Part shown: positions 36,041 through 46,905 of the stretch, one piece after another
How positions within the stretch are numbered: position 1 is the stretch's first letter
Layout of the letters: every line of letters begins with the position of its first letter
Origin: an uncultured Rhizobiaceae group bacterium
GTDB taxonomy: Bacteria; Pseudomonadota; Alphaproteobacteria; Rhizobiales; Rhizobiaceae
NCBI GenBank assembly: GCA_947501445.1
Contig: CANMVS010000013.1
Location: 1 to 64,000, forward strand
DNA: 64,000 bases
Reading direction: 5' to 3'
Made by a program: the position numbers and the translations under genes
Notes under the pieces: generated by a model
What the model was told of the DNA's origin: nothing
Databases searched by the model: none
Seen by the model: only the letters and a program-made list of their open reading frames with translations

Positions 36041-37471
36041 TCAGGCCGTGGTGTTTTCGCGTTTCGGCCAGGCTTCAGGATCAAGGTCCAGATCCGCAAA
36101 GTCATCGATGTTGAGCACAGGTCGCTCTACACCGGCTGCAAGTTGTTTGCGGAAATCCCGCAAGACACGCATGGCAATCGGAAAGAGCATCATGATCGCC
36201 AGAAGATTGACCAGTGCCAGAACACCCATCATCGGATCCGAGAAGAAGAATACCGCTGTTGCATCGGGTGCGACGGCGCCCAGCAGGACGATGCCCATGA
36301 CGATAACGCGAAGCACCTGTATGGCCATTGGGTTCTTGGACAGCACAGTCAGTGCGTTTTCACCCAGATAGTAATTATAAACGATCGAGCTGAAGGCGAA
36401 TAACAGGATGGCACCTGTCAGGAAATATTGTGTCCAGCTGCCCAGATGCGACACCAGCGATTGTTGGGTCAGCGCCACACCGTCGATCCCTTCGGCACCT
36501 GGCACATATACGTCACCCAGCAGAATGATGAAGGCGGTGCACGAGCAGATCAAAATCGTATCGATAAAGACCGAGAATGACTGCGTGATACCCTGGCTGA
36601 TGGGATGGCGTACTTCTGCCGTCGCTGCCACGTTTGGCGCGGAGCCAAGACCTGCCTCGTTTGAAAAAAGGCCACGCCGCAGGCCCTGCGCAATTGCTGC
36701 ACCCATGCCGCCACCGACAGCTTCTTCAAAACCAAAAGCATTGGCAAAGATTGTACCCAACACGCGTGGCACTTCGCCGATGTTCATGACGATGACCAAC
36801 AGTGCCATCGCGATATAGCCTAAGGCCATAATGGGCACAACAATGTCGGCTGTTTTGGCAATACGACGAATCCCGCCAAACACGATAAATCCTGTAATGA
36901 CCGCAAGGAAGAGACCCGTCCACATACGATCAATGCCAAGACTGTCGTAAGCAGCACCTGCCACGGTATTTCCCTGAAAGGCATTGAAGCCAATGCCGAA
37001 AGCCGCAATGAGGCAAATGGCATAAACGATCGCCAGCCAACGGTATTCCTGACCAAGGCCATGAATGATGGCCCTTGCCGGACCACCGCGATAGGATCCG
37101 GTCCCGTCAGCGCGTTTGTAAAGCTGTGCAAGTGAACACTCTATCAAACTCGTCGCCATCCCAACGAGCGCAATTGCCCACATCCAGAATACAGCACCGG
37201 GGCCACCCAGAGTAATCGCAACTGCAACACCGGCTATGTTTCCGCCGCCAACACGCCCGCCAACGGAAACCAGAAGTGCTTCACGCGCTGAAATTTTGTT
37301 CGGATCAGCCTGTTTGTTGGTCAGCACCCTGAACATCCGACCAAAAAAGCGGAATTGTACAAAGCCCGTGGCGATTGTCAAAAATACACCAAAAATGACG
37401 AGAATGGGAATGAGAGACCATCCCCAGGTGAGGTCCCCTATTAATGCGAAAAAACTTTCCAGCAGTTCCAT
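36041..37471 (-). CDS. Alanine/glycine:cation symporter (AGCS family)
   Basis: A 476-residue inner membrane transporter with about 11 helices. AGCS family marks are ALLVSVGGRVGGGNIAGVAVAITLGGPGAVFWMW near residues 63-98, YRGGPARAIIHGLG, and RGLFSNEAGLGSAPNVAATA (the conserved SNEAG motif). Such proteins carry alanine or glycine with sodium or protons. The start at 37471 (MELLESF) has GGAGG just upstream, so the frame's first ATG at 37492 is rejected. It converges on the tRNA-Ala gene, with a hairpin repeat between them. Confidence 0.92.
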   Translation of the reverse strand: MELLESFFALIGDLTWGWSLIPILVIFGVFLTIATGFVQFRFFGRMFRVLTNKQADPNKISAREALLVSVGGRVGGGNIAGVAVAITLGGPGAVFWMWAIALVGMATSLIECSLAQLYKRADGTGSYRGGPARAIIHGLGQEYRWLAIVYAICLIAAFGIGFNAFQGNTVAGAAYDSLGIDRMWTGLFLAVITGFIVFGGIRRIAKTADIVVPIMALGYIAMALLVIVMNIGEVPRVLGTIFANAFGFEEAVGGGMGAAIAQGLRRGLFSNEAGLGSAPNVAATAEVRHPISQGITQSFSVFIDTILICSCTAFIILLGDVYVPGAEGIDGVALTQQSLVSHLGSWTQYFLTGAILLFAFSSIVYNYYLGENALTVLSKNPMAIQVLRVIVMGIVLLGAVAPDATAVFFFSDPMMGVLALVNLLAIMMLFPIAMRVLRDFRKQLAAGVERPVLNIDDFADLDLDPEAWPKRENTTA

Positions 37472-37685
37472 ATATGCCTCCGCCTTGGTCATTGGGTTGA
37501 ATTAATGCCAACGTTAGGCGCAAGCCCTGTAAAGCGCGATAGGCCACAAAGGGTATTTTATACACTGATTGAGCCTGAACTAGCATCAAGTGGCGAAGGT
37601 TCGGCCTGAAAACCCGAGATTGCTGCCTAGCAATCATCATCCATCGAAGATCCATGCAGCAGGCTCGGTGCGAACCGCTAACAGC

Positions 37686-38342
37686 CTAATTGCCCAACTT
37701 GGCCGTCAACAGCGGAATGAAATGATCATCAATGCCAGCAAGGATCATCTCAACCGAGACAGCAGCCAGGAGTATACCGAGCACCTTGGTTCCAATATTG
37801 ATCGCAGTCTTATTGAGGAACCGGGCCGCGGTGGTCGAAAAGGCCATTGCCAACCAGAGCACCAGGACAACCACCGCTATTGCAGCGGTAAGTGTCACGA
37901 AATCACCGACCGTCTCGACACGGCTGCTAAACACAATTGTCGTAACGAAAGCACCTGGTCCAGCCAGCAGCGGTATAGCCAGTGGATAAACAGCAATGCT
38001 CTTTCCGGGCTTTCCGTCTTTGTGTTTAACGGCTTCTTTTGCGTCCTCGTCTTCCTCCGGTTCGCCCTTGAGCATACCGAGCGCGATTGTCAGCACGATC
38101 AGACCACCGGCTATCTGAAAGGATGGCACATGGATCCCGAACAGGAGCAGGATCTGATCGCCTATCAGTGCCGCGATTACCAGAGCAATGAGTGTTGTCA
38201 ATGACGCGACAGCTGCCGTTCTTTGTCGTTGGGGAGCGGTGTAGCCACTGGTAAGTCCGAGGAATACCGGGACTGCCACAAGTGGGTTCAAAAGCGCAAA
38301 CAGAGCAACGATCATATCCAGAAAAAGATCGGTGTCAAACAT
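37686..38342 (-). CDS. MarC family (UPF0056) integral membrane protein
   Basis: A 218-residue membrane protein with about six helices; FLDMIVALFALLNPLVAVPVFLGL and YPLAIPLLAGPGAFVTTIV are typical MarC/UPF0056 segments. An acidic-basic cytosolic loop (EPEEDEDAKEAVKHKDGKPGK) lies mid-protein. Despite the name, the family has no proven role in multiple antibiotic resistance. The start at 38342 has no good Shine-Dalgarno directly before it; AGGAG lies 23 bases upstream and instead serves a 6-codon mini-ORF that overlaps the marC ATG. Confidence 0.85.
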   Translation of the reverse strand: MFDTDLFLDMIVALFALLNPLVAVPVFLGLTSGYTAPQRQRTAAVASLTTLIALVIAALIGDQILLLFGIHVPSFQIAGGLIVLTIALGMLKGEPEEDEDAKEAVKHKDGKPGKSIAVYPLAIPLLAGPGAFVTTIVFSSRVETVGDFVTLTAAIAVVVLVLWLAMAFSTTAARFLNKTAINIGTKVLGILLAAVSVEMILAGIDDHFIPLLTAKLGN

Positions 38343-38618
38343 GGCAAGTCCGCATAGTAATTCTCCTGAAATCAATACTCACAGACCAATACCTACAGCC
38401 GAACCAATAACTTAGCATCTATCAATTATACAGTCCACATCCGGGCGCAGGACATCGGACCGGGCATGAATGACATATGTAACCCGGATGCCCTGGAGCG
38501 CCTGCCTCCTCCAGATATTGGTCAGACCGAATGTCATGATGCACTGAAATGCCTTTCCTGCAAAGCTCGCGACAAGACCGGTTTGTATATGGTCGGGCAA
38601 ATAATCACACGTGGTGAA

Positions 38619-38648
38619 TTGACTCCATCTGTTCTTACTGTATATACT
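38619..38648 (+). promoter_or_regulatory. Promoter of the YtrA-like regulator, probably leaderless transcript
   Basis: TTGACT (38619-38624) and TATACT (38643-38648) are 18 bp apart, a good sigma-70 type promoter. Transcription would start at about 38655, exactly at the ATG, giving a leaderless mRNA; no Shine-Dalgarno is present. The repeated ACTGTATAT / ACTGTGTATAT around the -10 box may be the regulator's own operator. Confidence 0.55.
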
Positions 38649-38654
38649 GTGTAT

Positions 38655-39038
38655 ATGAATGGTGATTTTAATTGGAAATTTGTTCTTTCCCAAACGGATG
38701 AACGCGCGATGTATCAGCAGATCGTGGATCACATACATCAGCACGTGATTCTGGGTGATTTGGCCGAAGGATCAAAGCTTCCATCCATGCGCGAACTCGC
38801 ATCAATGCTGAAGGTGAGTCTGATCACCATCAAGCGCGCATATCTGGAACTGGAGCGCGCCGGAACCATCGTGACCCAGCACGGAAAGGGATCCTGGGTT
38901 GCAGGCGATCTTGATCTTGGCCGGCTGCGGCAAGAGGAGCTGGAAACACAGGTTAAATTTGTTGCTGAATTGGCCACCGAAATGAAAATATCGGCAGTGG
39001 AGCTGACGGCAATGATTGAGAAACATCTCAAGGACTAG
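38655..39038 (+). CDS. GntR-family regulator, YtrA subfamily
   Basis: A 127-residue short GntR regulator of the YtrA type. The winged helix reads MYQQIVDHIHQHVILGDLAEGSKLPSMRELASMLKVSLITIKRAYLELERAGTIVTQHGKGSWV; a roughly 45-residue helical tail for dimerisation follows instead of a ligand domain. The start at 38655 is chosen because the promoter leaves no room for an upstream start. It is the first gene of an operon with an ABC ATPase (10 bp downstream) and permease, the typical YtrA setting for a transporter that responds to cell-envelope stress or antibiotics. Confidence 0.9.
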   Translation: MNGDFNWKFVLSQTDERAMYQQIVDHIHQHVILGDLAEGSKLPSMRELASMLKVSLITIKRAYLELERAGTIVTQHGKGSWVAGDLDLGRLRQEELETQVKFVAELATEMKISAVELTAMIEKHLKD

Positions 39039-39047
39039 GAGACGCTC

Positions 39048-39944
39048 ATGGCAATCGAAAACGCAATTGAATGCGCACAGGTCAGCAAACAATATTCCAA
39101 CTTTCATCTTGATCACCTCGATCTCAATGTCCCAACCGGTTCAATCATGGGGTTTGTCGGGCCAAATGGTGCAGGTAAATCCACTACTTTGCGTATTATC
39201 ATGGGTCTGGTTCATCAGGATTCCGGCGAAGTGACTGTCCTTGGCAATGTTATGCCAGACCAGCAAATCGCAGCGAAATGGGGCATCGGTTATGTTTCAG
39301 AGGATATGCGTTTGTATCCTGGACAGGACATTGCCTTTCACATGAGTTTTTTGCGATCGGTTTATCCAACCTGGGATGACACTTATGCTGCGATTTTGCT
39401 GAAGCGATTTGGTCTTGTTGCAGAGCAGAAAATCAAGGGTCTGTCCCATGGGCAAAGGGTAAAAGCCTGTTTGCTGATGGCATTGGCACGCCATCCAAGA
39501 TTGCTGATTCTGGATGAGCCGACAACCGGCCTCGACCCCCTGGCAAGGCAGGAAATACTGGAAGAAATGTCGGCGGTCATTGTGGAGGAAGATCGCACAA
39601 TTCTGTTTTCCTCCCATAATACGCAAGACATTGAGCAGTTGTCGGATCAAATCGCATTTATCCACGACGGGTCTTTGTTGTTTACCAGGGACAAAGAGGA
39701 TCTGCTTGACGCATGGCGACGTATCCGGCTTCAGACGGCAGAAAATTTCGATATGCCCAATGTGCCGGGACTGGTGGATCTACAGCGCAACGGGCGCGTA
39801 ACAACCCTGGTCACCAACCAATATAGTCAGGATGTTGAATCGGGACTCAAACACGAGAGCGCGACGCTCCTGGCCGTTGAACGGATGACCGTCGAGGAGA
39901 TATTTCTAACCAGCGTCATGGCAAAAAAGGAGTTGGCACAATGA
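39048..39944 (+). CDS. ABC transporter ATP-binding protein
   Basis: A 298-residue ATPase subunit. Walker A GPNGAGKST is near residues 39-47, the Q-loop follows, the signature reads LSHGQRVKACLLMALARHP (C-motif variant LSHGQ), and Walker B is LLILDEPTTGLDP. The His-switch is in SSHNTQDIEQ. A C-terminal extension of about 80 residues is typical of export-type ATPases. AGGAG precedes the ATG. The last 4 bases overlap the permease start (ATGA). Confidence 0.93.
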   Translation: MAIENAIECAQVSKQYSNFHLDHLDLNVPTGSIMGFVGPNGAGKSTTLRIIMGLVHQDSGEVTVLGNVMPDQQIAAKWGIGYVSEDMRLYPGQDIAFHMSFLRSVYPTWDDTYAAILLKRFGLVAEQKIKGLSHGQRVKACLLMALARHPRLLILDEPTTGLDPLARQEILEEMSAVIVEEDRTILFSSHNTQDIEQLSDQIAFIHDGSLLFTRDKEDLLDAWRRIRLQTAENFDMPNVPGLVDLQRNGRVTTLVTNQYSQDVESGLKHESATLLAVERMTVEEIFLTSVMAKKELAQ

Positions 39945-40612
39945 ACACCATTGTTTCGAAACTCGTGTTGAAAGACCTTTCGATAATGAAAGTTCCGACC
40001 CTTCTTTGGTGGTCCTGTGGCCTGATAGCCGTCGCCATTGTTGCATTCGGCGGGTCGACGATGCTCAATTTTGCCTCGATATTATTCGTTTCCAGCATGG
40101 CTGGTGCCGGCATTCACGCGATCATGCGCACAGTGGTGGAAGAGCGTCGGGAGCAGACACTGCCCTTCATCATGAGCCTGCCCATAACAATTGCACAGTA
40201 TAATTCGGCAAAGCTGATCAGCAATTTGGTCATTTTCGGAGTGGTCTGGATCACCCTGACCATTGCCACCTATGTCATTGTCATCACCAACGAAACATTG
40301 CCATTGGGCTATATGCCATTTCTGGCCATTGTCTTTGTGGGCATATTCCTTGCGAATACCGCCATTCTTGCCACGAGCCTCATAACCGAGACAATTGGCG
40401 GCTGTATCGCTGCAATCATCGGTGCGAATGTCGGCACACAGATGTTTTTGTGGGCTGTCAACGGCCTTGAAGGTATCCGTTCAACGATCAATGGTGCACA
40501 GGCAGCCTGGAACAACACGGCATTGATTGTCCTGACATCAGAAGTTGCCATAATCATTGCCCTTATTGTTCTTACCTACGTTCTTCAGTCCCGCAAAAAG
40601 GATTTCATTTGA
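39941..40612 (+). CDS. ABC transporter permease
   Basis: A 223-residue integral membrane protein with six hydrophobic segments (about 20-40, 45-65, 100-122, 130-150, 155-175, 195-215) and the ABC-2-like cytosolic loop VEERREQTLPFIMSLPITIAQYNSAKLI. It pairs with the ATPase directly upstream, with a 4-base start/stop overlap. Probably a small export or lipid-modulating transporter controlled by the YtrA-like regulator; the substrate is unknown. Confidence 0.87.
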   Translation: MNTIVSKLVLKDLSIMKVPTLLWWSCGLIAVAIVAFGGSTMLNFASILFVSSMAGAGIHAIMRTVVEERREQTLPFIMSLPITIAQYNSAKLISNLVIFGVVWITLTIATYVIVITNETLPLGYMPFLAIVFVGIFLANTAILATSLITETIGGCIAAIIGANVGTQMFLWAVNGLEGIRSTINGAQAAWNNTALIVLTSEVAIIIALIVLTYVLQSRKKDFI

Positions 40613-40872
40613 GTTTGACGGTACAATGGGCACGGGGCTTTTCAGCTCCCTCAATCATACCGGGTCACTGATTGATCTGCCAATGATCCCGCTGCACCAC
40701 GGCGCCATGGGGACCTGGTCATTGCCATAGGCACGAATACACTGTCCGCCATCAGTAAGACGTTGTTATTTGTATAAAAACAAGCAATCATATCTGTACG
40801 AATACTTCATCTGGGGGGATGTCGGATAAGGACGCCTCTTTGTCGATTGCGAACATAGGGTGGCTCATACAC

Positions 40873-42006
40873 ATGACGAAATACTCAACAGATGGTTACA
40901 GGATATTATGCGACGGCAACAATGTCTGGATCAAAGGCTTTTGCTATTCGCCTGTACCCATCGGCGGTACTTTCGAATGGGAACCCTATGGCGATTTTTT
41001 GACCGATTACTGGCAATCCATTTACCACCGCGATTTGCCCATCATTCAATCATTGGGCGTGAATTCGCTGCGCCTGTACACATCAAAACCATATAACAAG
41101 CCGGATGACCCGGCATCAGGGATAGTCGATCACACCGATTTCCTCGATACCTGTCAACAACACGCCATTTCGGTATGGGCAGCCTATCCGATCAACAATG
41201 CAGCATTTGGCAACGCCGAGCTGATGCGCATCACCGAGGATGGCACAAAGTTGATGTGCCAACAGATGGCAGATCATCCGGCAGTCATCGGTTTTATCAT
41301 CGGCAATGAGCTCAATTCACAAGCCAACATCAACAATTCGGATTGGTGGGCGTGGATGAACAAACTGGGTTCTATCGCGAAAACCGCAGCACCCGATAAA
41401 TTGACGATGCAATGTTTTATTGATGACGGAATGAATACAGCAAAAGCAGCGATGGGCACCATTGGCAAGGGTGCACCGGCGATTGATGTTTTCGGGATCA
41501 ACTCCTATCGGGGGACAGTCGACACCGGGTTCGACAGTCTTTTCCAATCCTATGAGGATGTCTGCAACAAACCTTTGCTCATCACCGAGTTTGGCTGTCC
41601 CGCCTCGCAGCATGTTCCGGACCAGCCATACCCGGCGGGAAAACCCGTAGAGATGGCCAACCGGGCCTCGGATCAGTCAAAATACATTGCCGCTCACTGG
41701 GAAGATATTGACGCACATGCCAACCGTCGCAGTCTTGAGCCTGGGTGTGTTTGTGCAGGTGGCTATATCTTCGAGTGGTGCGATGAATGGTGGAAACAGG
41801 GACAGCCAGTCACTGTGCATAAAGGCACGGGAGAAGATCCAACACCACAGTTTCCTGGCAATTGGTGGGACGAAGAGTGGTTCGGTGTCAATGCCGTGAC
41901 GCCCAATGGACGCCAGCCAGATCAACCCGTGCCCGACAAGCCGGATACGCTGATCGGACGTGACGCGGTCCAATATCTGTGGAAGGTCTGGGGTGAACAT
42001 GATTAG
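40873..42006 (+). CDS. TIM-barrel glycoside hydrolase-like protein (GH2/GH5/GH72-type core)
   Basis: A 377-residue protein with a clan GH-A TIM barrel. It opens with YRILCDGNNVWIKGFCYSPVPIG, typical of GH2/GH72-like domains, then LGVNSLRLYTSKP. The acid/base glutamate is in IIGNELNSQ (Glu146) and the nucleophile in LLITEFGCP (Glu239). No signal peptide is seen, so it may be cytosolic, unusual for a polysaccharide enzyme. The ATG at 40873 has AGGGTGG about 9 bases upstream; the ATG at 40819 directly abuts a G-run and is less likely. The substrate is unknown, perhaps a beta-glucan. Confidence 0.78.
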   Translation: MTKYSTDGYRILCDGNNVWIKGFCYSPVPIGGTFEWEPYGDFLTDYWQSIYHRDLPIIQSLGVNSLRLYTSKPYNKPDDPASGIVDHTDFLDTCQQHAISVWAAYPINNAAFGNAELMRITEDGTKLMCQQMADHPAVIGFIIGNELNSQANINNSDWWAWMNKLGSIAKTAAPDKLTMQCFIDDGMNTAKAAMGTIGKGAPAIDVFGINSYRGTVDTGFDSLFQSYEDVCNKPLLITEFGCPASQHVPDQPYPAGKPVEMANRASDQSKYIAAHWEDIDAHANRRSLEPGCVCAGGYIFEWCDEWWKQGQPVTVHKGTGEDPTPQFPGNWWDEEWFGVNAVTPNGRQPDQPVPDKPDTLIGRDAVQYLWKVWGEHD

Positions 42007-42103
42007 ACCGTTTCACGTTTAGTCAGAAACGGGACAACGGTACCGGCCTTTGATTTTGTTGATACATTCAGGTTTTGCCGGTGCCTTCAAAACCTGAGTT
42101 GCC
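42004..42103 (-). repeat. Dispersed intergenic repeat, modules A and B (copy c)
   Basis: The most complete copy. From the left it has module B (TAGACCGTTTCACGTTTAG then CAGAAACGGGACAACGGT), a linker GGCCTTTGATTTTGTT, and module A (CATTCAGGTTTTGCCGG / CAAAACCTGAGTT). The first three bases are the stop codon TAG of the upstream gene. It lies between converging genes, 17 bases from the 3' end of oxyR. Confidence 0.8.
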
Positions 42104-42120
42104 CCATGGGCAGGTTTTTT

Positions 42121-43032
42121 TCAAAAACCCTGCTCACGCCGCTGCGCCTCTGCAGATTGGCGAACAATGTCGGTAACCTGCTGCAGTTTGTCACCCAGCG
42201 GGTTCGACTTTCGCCAAACCACACCAATTTTGCGCGACGGACCGGGTTTTAAAAACCTTGACACGGATACTCCGGCTGAGCGTGTCTCGACCGATACCGC
42301 CATATCAGGAATGAGGGTAACACCGATCCCGGAGTCAACCATTTGAACCAGCGTTGACAATGAACTCCCGTCCATCACGTCACGTCCAAGGGGAGGCCGC
42401 ATGCCGCAAAAGGCAAGTGCCTGGTCGCGGAAACAGTGCCCCTCCTCAAGTAACAGAAGTTTCATTTCACTCAGTTCCTCGCCGGTCGGCACCGGCTGGT
42501 CGCTGTCAGCGTTGCTTCGCACCAGAACAAATTCTTCTTCAAAGAGTTCGACCTCAACAAGGCCCGGTTCCGAAATCGGCAGTGCGACAATGGCGGCGTC
42601 CAACCGCCCGTCCCGCAGCTCGGCAATCAACCTGTCGGTCAAACTCTCACGTATCCGTAGATCAATCTCCGCGTGGGAAACTGATAGTGTCTTGACAATC
42701 CTGGGCAACAGATACGGAGCGATGGTCGGAATTATGCCAAGGCGCAAACTCCCAACAAGCCCTTCCCGGGACGCACGGGCCAGATCACTCAAATCGTCGA
42801 CTGCTTGCAGTATCTGACGTGTTCGTACCGCAAAATCCCTGCCAAAACTGGTCAACCGAATAACACGTGCACTGCGTTCAAAAAGGGTACTGCCCAGATG
42901 CTCTTCAAGTTCCTTTATCTGAACAGATATGGCCGGCTGCGAGATGGAGCAGGCAACGGCGGCGCGTCCAAAATGACCTGCCGCAGCCACGGCCTCGAAA
43001 TATCTGAGTTGGCGAATCGTGATATTGTTCAT
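42121..43032 (-). CDS. oxyR: Hydrogen peroxide-inducible regulator OxyR
   Basis: A 303-residue LysR-type regulator. The helix-turn-helix is at about 5-45 (IRQLRYFEAVAAAGHFGRAAVACSISQPAISVQIKELEE). The redox pair lies in EEGHCFRDQALAFC with Cys200 and Cys209, equal to Cys199 and Cys208 of E. coli OxyR, so it senses peroxide through a disulfide. It is read divergently from katG across 96 bp, the classical arrangement, and probably activates katG and represses itself. Confidence 0.95.
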   Translation of the reverse strand: MNNITIRQLRYFEAVAAAGHFGRAAVACSISQPAISVQIKELEEHLGSTLFERSARVIRLTSFGRDFAVRTRQILQAVDDLSDLARASREGLVGSLRLGIIPTIAPYLLPRIVKTLSVSHAEIDLRIRESLTDRLIAELRDGRLDAAIVALPISEPGLVEVELFEEEFVLVRSNADSDQPVPTGEELSEMKLLLLEEGHCFRDQALAFCGMRPPLGRDVMDGSSLSTLVQMVDSGIGVTLIPDMAVSVETRSAGVSVSRFLKPGPSRKIGVVWRKSNPLGDKLQQVTDIVRQSAEAQRREQGF

Positions 43033-43052
43033 AACTTCAGGTTATTCATATT

Positions 43053-45321
<2,269 letters not shown>

Positions 45322-45348
45322 TTTGGCACCCGTTCTGTTTCAAAACAC

Positions 45349-45380
45349 CCAATGCGCAGATTTGTAGATCTGCGCATTGG
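45349..45380 (+). terminator. Hairpin after katG
   Basis: A perfect 13-bp stem CCAATGCGCAGAT / ATCTGCGCATTGG with a 6-base loop, 27 bases after the katG stop. No T-run follows, so it may be a bidirectional or processing hairpin rather than a classic terminator. The 45322-45659 stretch otherwise holds only the repeat at 45414 and no gene. Confidence 0.6.
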
Positions 45381-45413
45381 CTTATATGGTCATCGGTTTC
45401 TTGGGGTTTTATT

Positions 45414-45453
45414 CAGACCGTTTCACGTTTCTGACCAAACGTGAAACGATCTA
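45414..45453 (+). repeat. Dispersed intergenic repeat, module B only (copy f)
   Basis: GACCGTTTCACGTTT and AAACGTGAAACGATC form a hairpin with a 6-base loop. This shows module B as a perfect stand-alone inverted repeat in the katG downstream region. Confidence 0.7.
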
Positions 45454-45659
45454 ATATGGTCCAAATTGCTTTCGCAGAGGTGCGATTTCGTATGCGTTCT
45501 GCATTCCCTGCGGCATAATCCCGCCTGAGGGACATTGATCACAAAGCTGTGAGAAGGATATCGCCAGCATAATTGCGCCTGTATGATAAGGAAACCTGGT
45601 TGATTGCCCAGCGCAATGGGCCTTTGGACGACCATAACTGTACCGCAAGGGAGATTGGC

Positions 45660-46151
45660 ATGACATCTTATGACCGACGTTCATTTTTGATCGGTGCAGG
45701 TGTGGCTGGTGCAGCCCTTTTGAATGGCCCGTCTGCGCTTTTGACGCCAGCCCAGGCACAAGGCGCCTATGCGCCAACCAGAACCATGCGCGGCGGCAGC
45801 AATAATTACAGACCGAATGCACCCCTTGTGGAAAGCCTCGGCTCAGGTTTTATAATGTCTGGAACGGTGCGCAGGGCCGGAACCGGCGAGCTGCTGCCAA
45901 ATATCAGAATTCAGATATGGGCAGCAACAACGCGCGGCGGTGAACGCGAGCCAAGCAATCATGGCAGCGTGATGACCCTGGCCGATGGCAGCTTCCGGCT
46001 TGAGATGGAGCAAATTGTGCCTAATTTTGGCCAACCGCATGCGCATCTGGCCTATGATGATACCGCCTTTGAAACAGTATTTCTGCGGCCGGTGATGCCA
46101 AGCGCCCATGATACAAAACTGCACGCAGATTTTGTTCTGGCACCTGTTTGA
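45660..46151 (+). CDS. Tat-exported intradiol dioxygenase-like protein lacking the tyrosine ligands
   Basis: A 163-residue protein with a twin-arginine signal (YDRRSFLIGAGVAGAALLN, residues 4-22, cleavage likely after AQA near 37). The mature part resembles the beta-sandwich of intradiol ring-cleavage dioxygenases: SGTVRRAGTGELLPNIRIQIWAA, TLADGSFRLEM, and PHAHLAYDD with the two histidines of the iron site. The two tyrosine ligands expected near RGGEREPSNHG and IVPNFGQ are absent, so it may not be a true dioxygenase. GGGAG precedes the ATG. It is followed by a ferric-reductase-like membrane gene 7 bases downstream; together they look like a periplasmic redox pair. Confidence 0.8.
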   Translation: MTSYDRRSFLIGAGVAGAALLNGPSALLTPAQAQGAYAPTRTMRGGSNNYRPNAPLVESLGSGFIMSGTVRRAGTGELLPNIRIQIWAATTRGGEREPSNHGSVMTLADGSFRLEMEQIVPNFGQPHAHLAYDDTAFETVFLRPVMPSAHDTKLHADFVLAPV

Positions 46152-46158
46152 ATTTATT

Positions 46159-46797
46159 GTGCCGCCAGTTAATCAGGATCGCCGGAGCAGGTTGCTGCTC
46201 TTGATGTGGGGGGCCTTTGGACTTCTGCTGATCATACCGCTTTGCCTTGCAGCGCTCAGTCCACTTTTGGCCTATCGCGATGCCACCTACATCACTGCCG
46301 CCATGGCAGGCATTGCAGCCCTTACATTGTTTGTGGTCCAACCGGTTTTTGCGGCAGGGTTTGTGCCTGGTGTTTCGCGTTTGAGATTAAAACACTGGCA
46401 TCGCTGGATTGGTGCTGCAATTGTGAGTTTGGTCGCCATCCATATCGGTGGCCTATATATCACCAGCCCTGCAGACGCACTTGATGCCCTACTTCTTGTC
46501 TCGCCGACATGGTTCTCCGTCTATGGTGTCATCGGCATGTGGGGGATCATAATAACCATCGTTCTGGTTGCTTTGAAATCACGATTGAAGCTGCCTTATC
46601 CACGTTGGCAAATCCTGCACAATTCCTTGATGATCGTCGTGGTGATTTCGAGTGTTGTTCATGCTTTGCAGATCGAAGGAACAATGGACACATTCTCAAA
46701 AATACTATTGTGCATAGCAGTGCTCGCGGCTGCCGGTGCCGCGTTCATACACATGTGGATTGTGCCCCCGGGGCGACGGAACCGCAGGGTATCTTGA
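46159..46797 (+). CDS. Ferric reductase-like transmembrane heme protein
   Basis: A 212-residue integral membrane protein with about six helices. Histidines in LKHWHRWIG, SLVAIHIGG, QILHNSLM and SVVHALQIEG sit at places suited to bind two b-type hemes, as in the ferric reductase/YedZ (MsrQ) domain. No flavin or NAD(P)H domain follows, so it probably passes electrons from the quinone pool to a partner. The GTG start at 46159 is a best guess, since no ribosome binding site is clear. It lies 7 bases after the Tat-exported gene, its likely partner. Confidence 0.75.
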   Translation: MPPVNQDRRSRLLLLMWGAFGLLLIIPLCLAALSPLLAYRDATYITAAMAGIAALTLFVVQPVFAAGFVPGVSRLRLKHWHRWIGAAIVSLVAIHIGGLYITSPADALDALLLVSPTWFSVYGVIGMWGIIITIVLVALKSRLKLPYPRWQILHNSLMIVVVISSVVHALQIEGTMDTFSKILLCIAVLAAAGAAFIHMWIVPPGRRNRRVS

Positions 46798-46905
46798 TAC
46801 CAGGCCATGCGTTTTCTTCAGCACGAGGTATGGTTTGCCATTGGCCACAGGACTCTCAGCGACATCAGCCGGGGTATTGGAGGGCGGTAATTTGTGGAGA
46901 AACTA

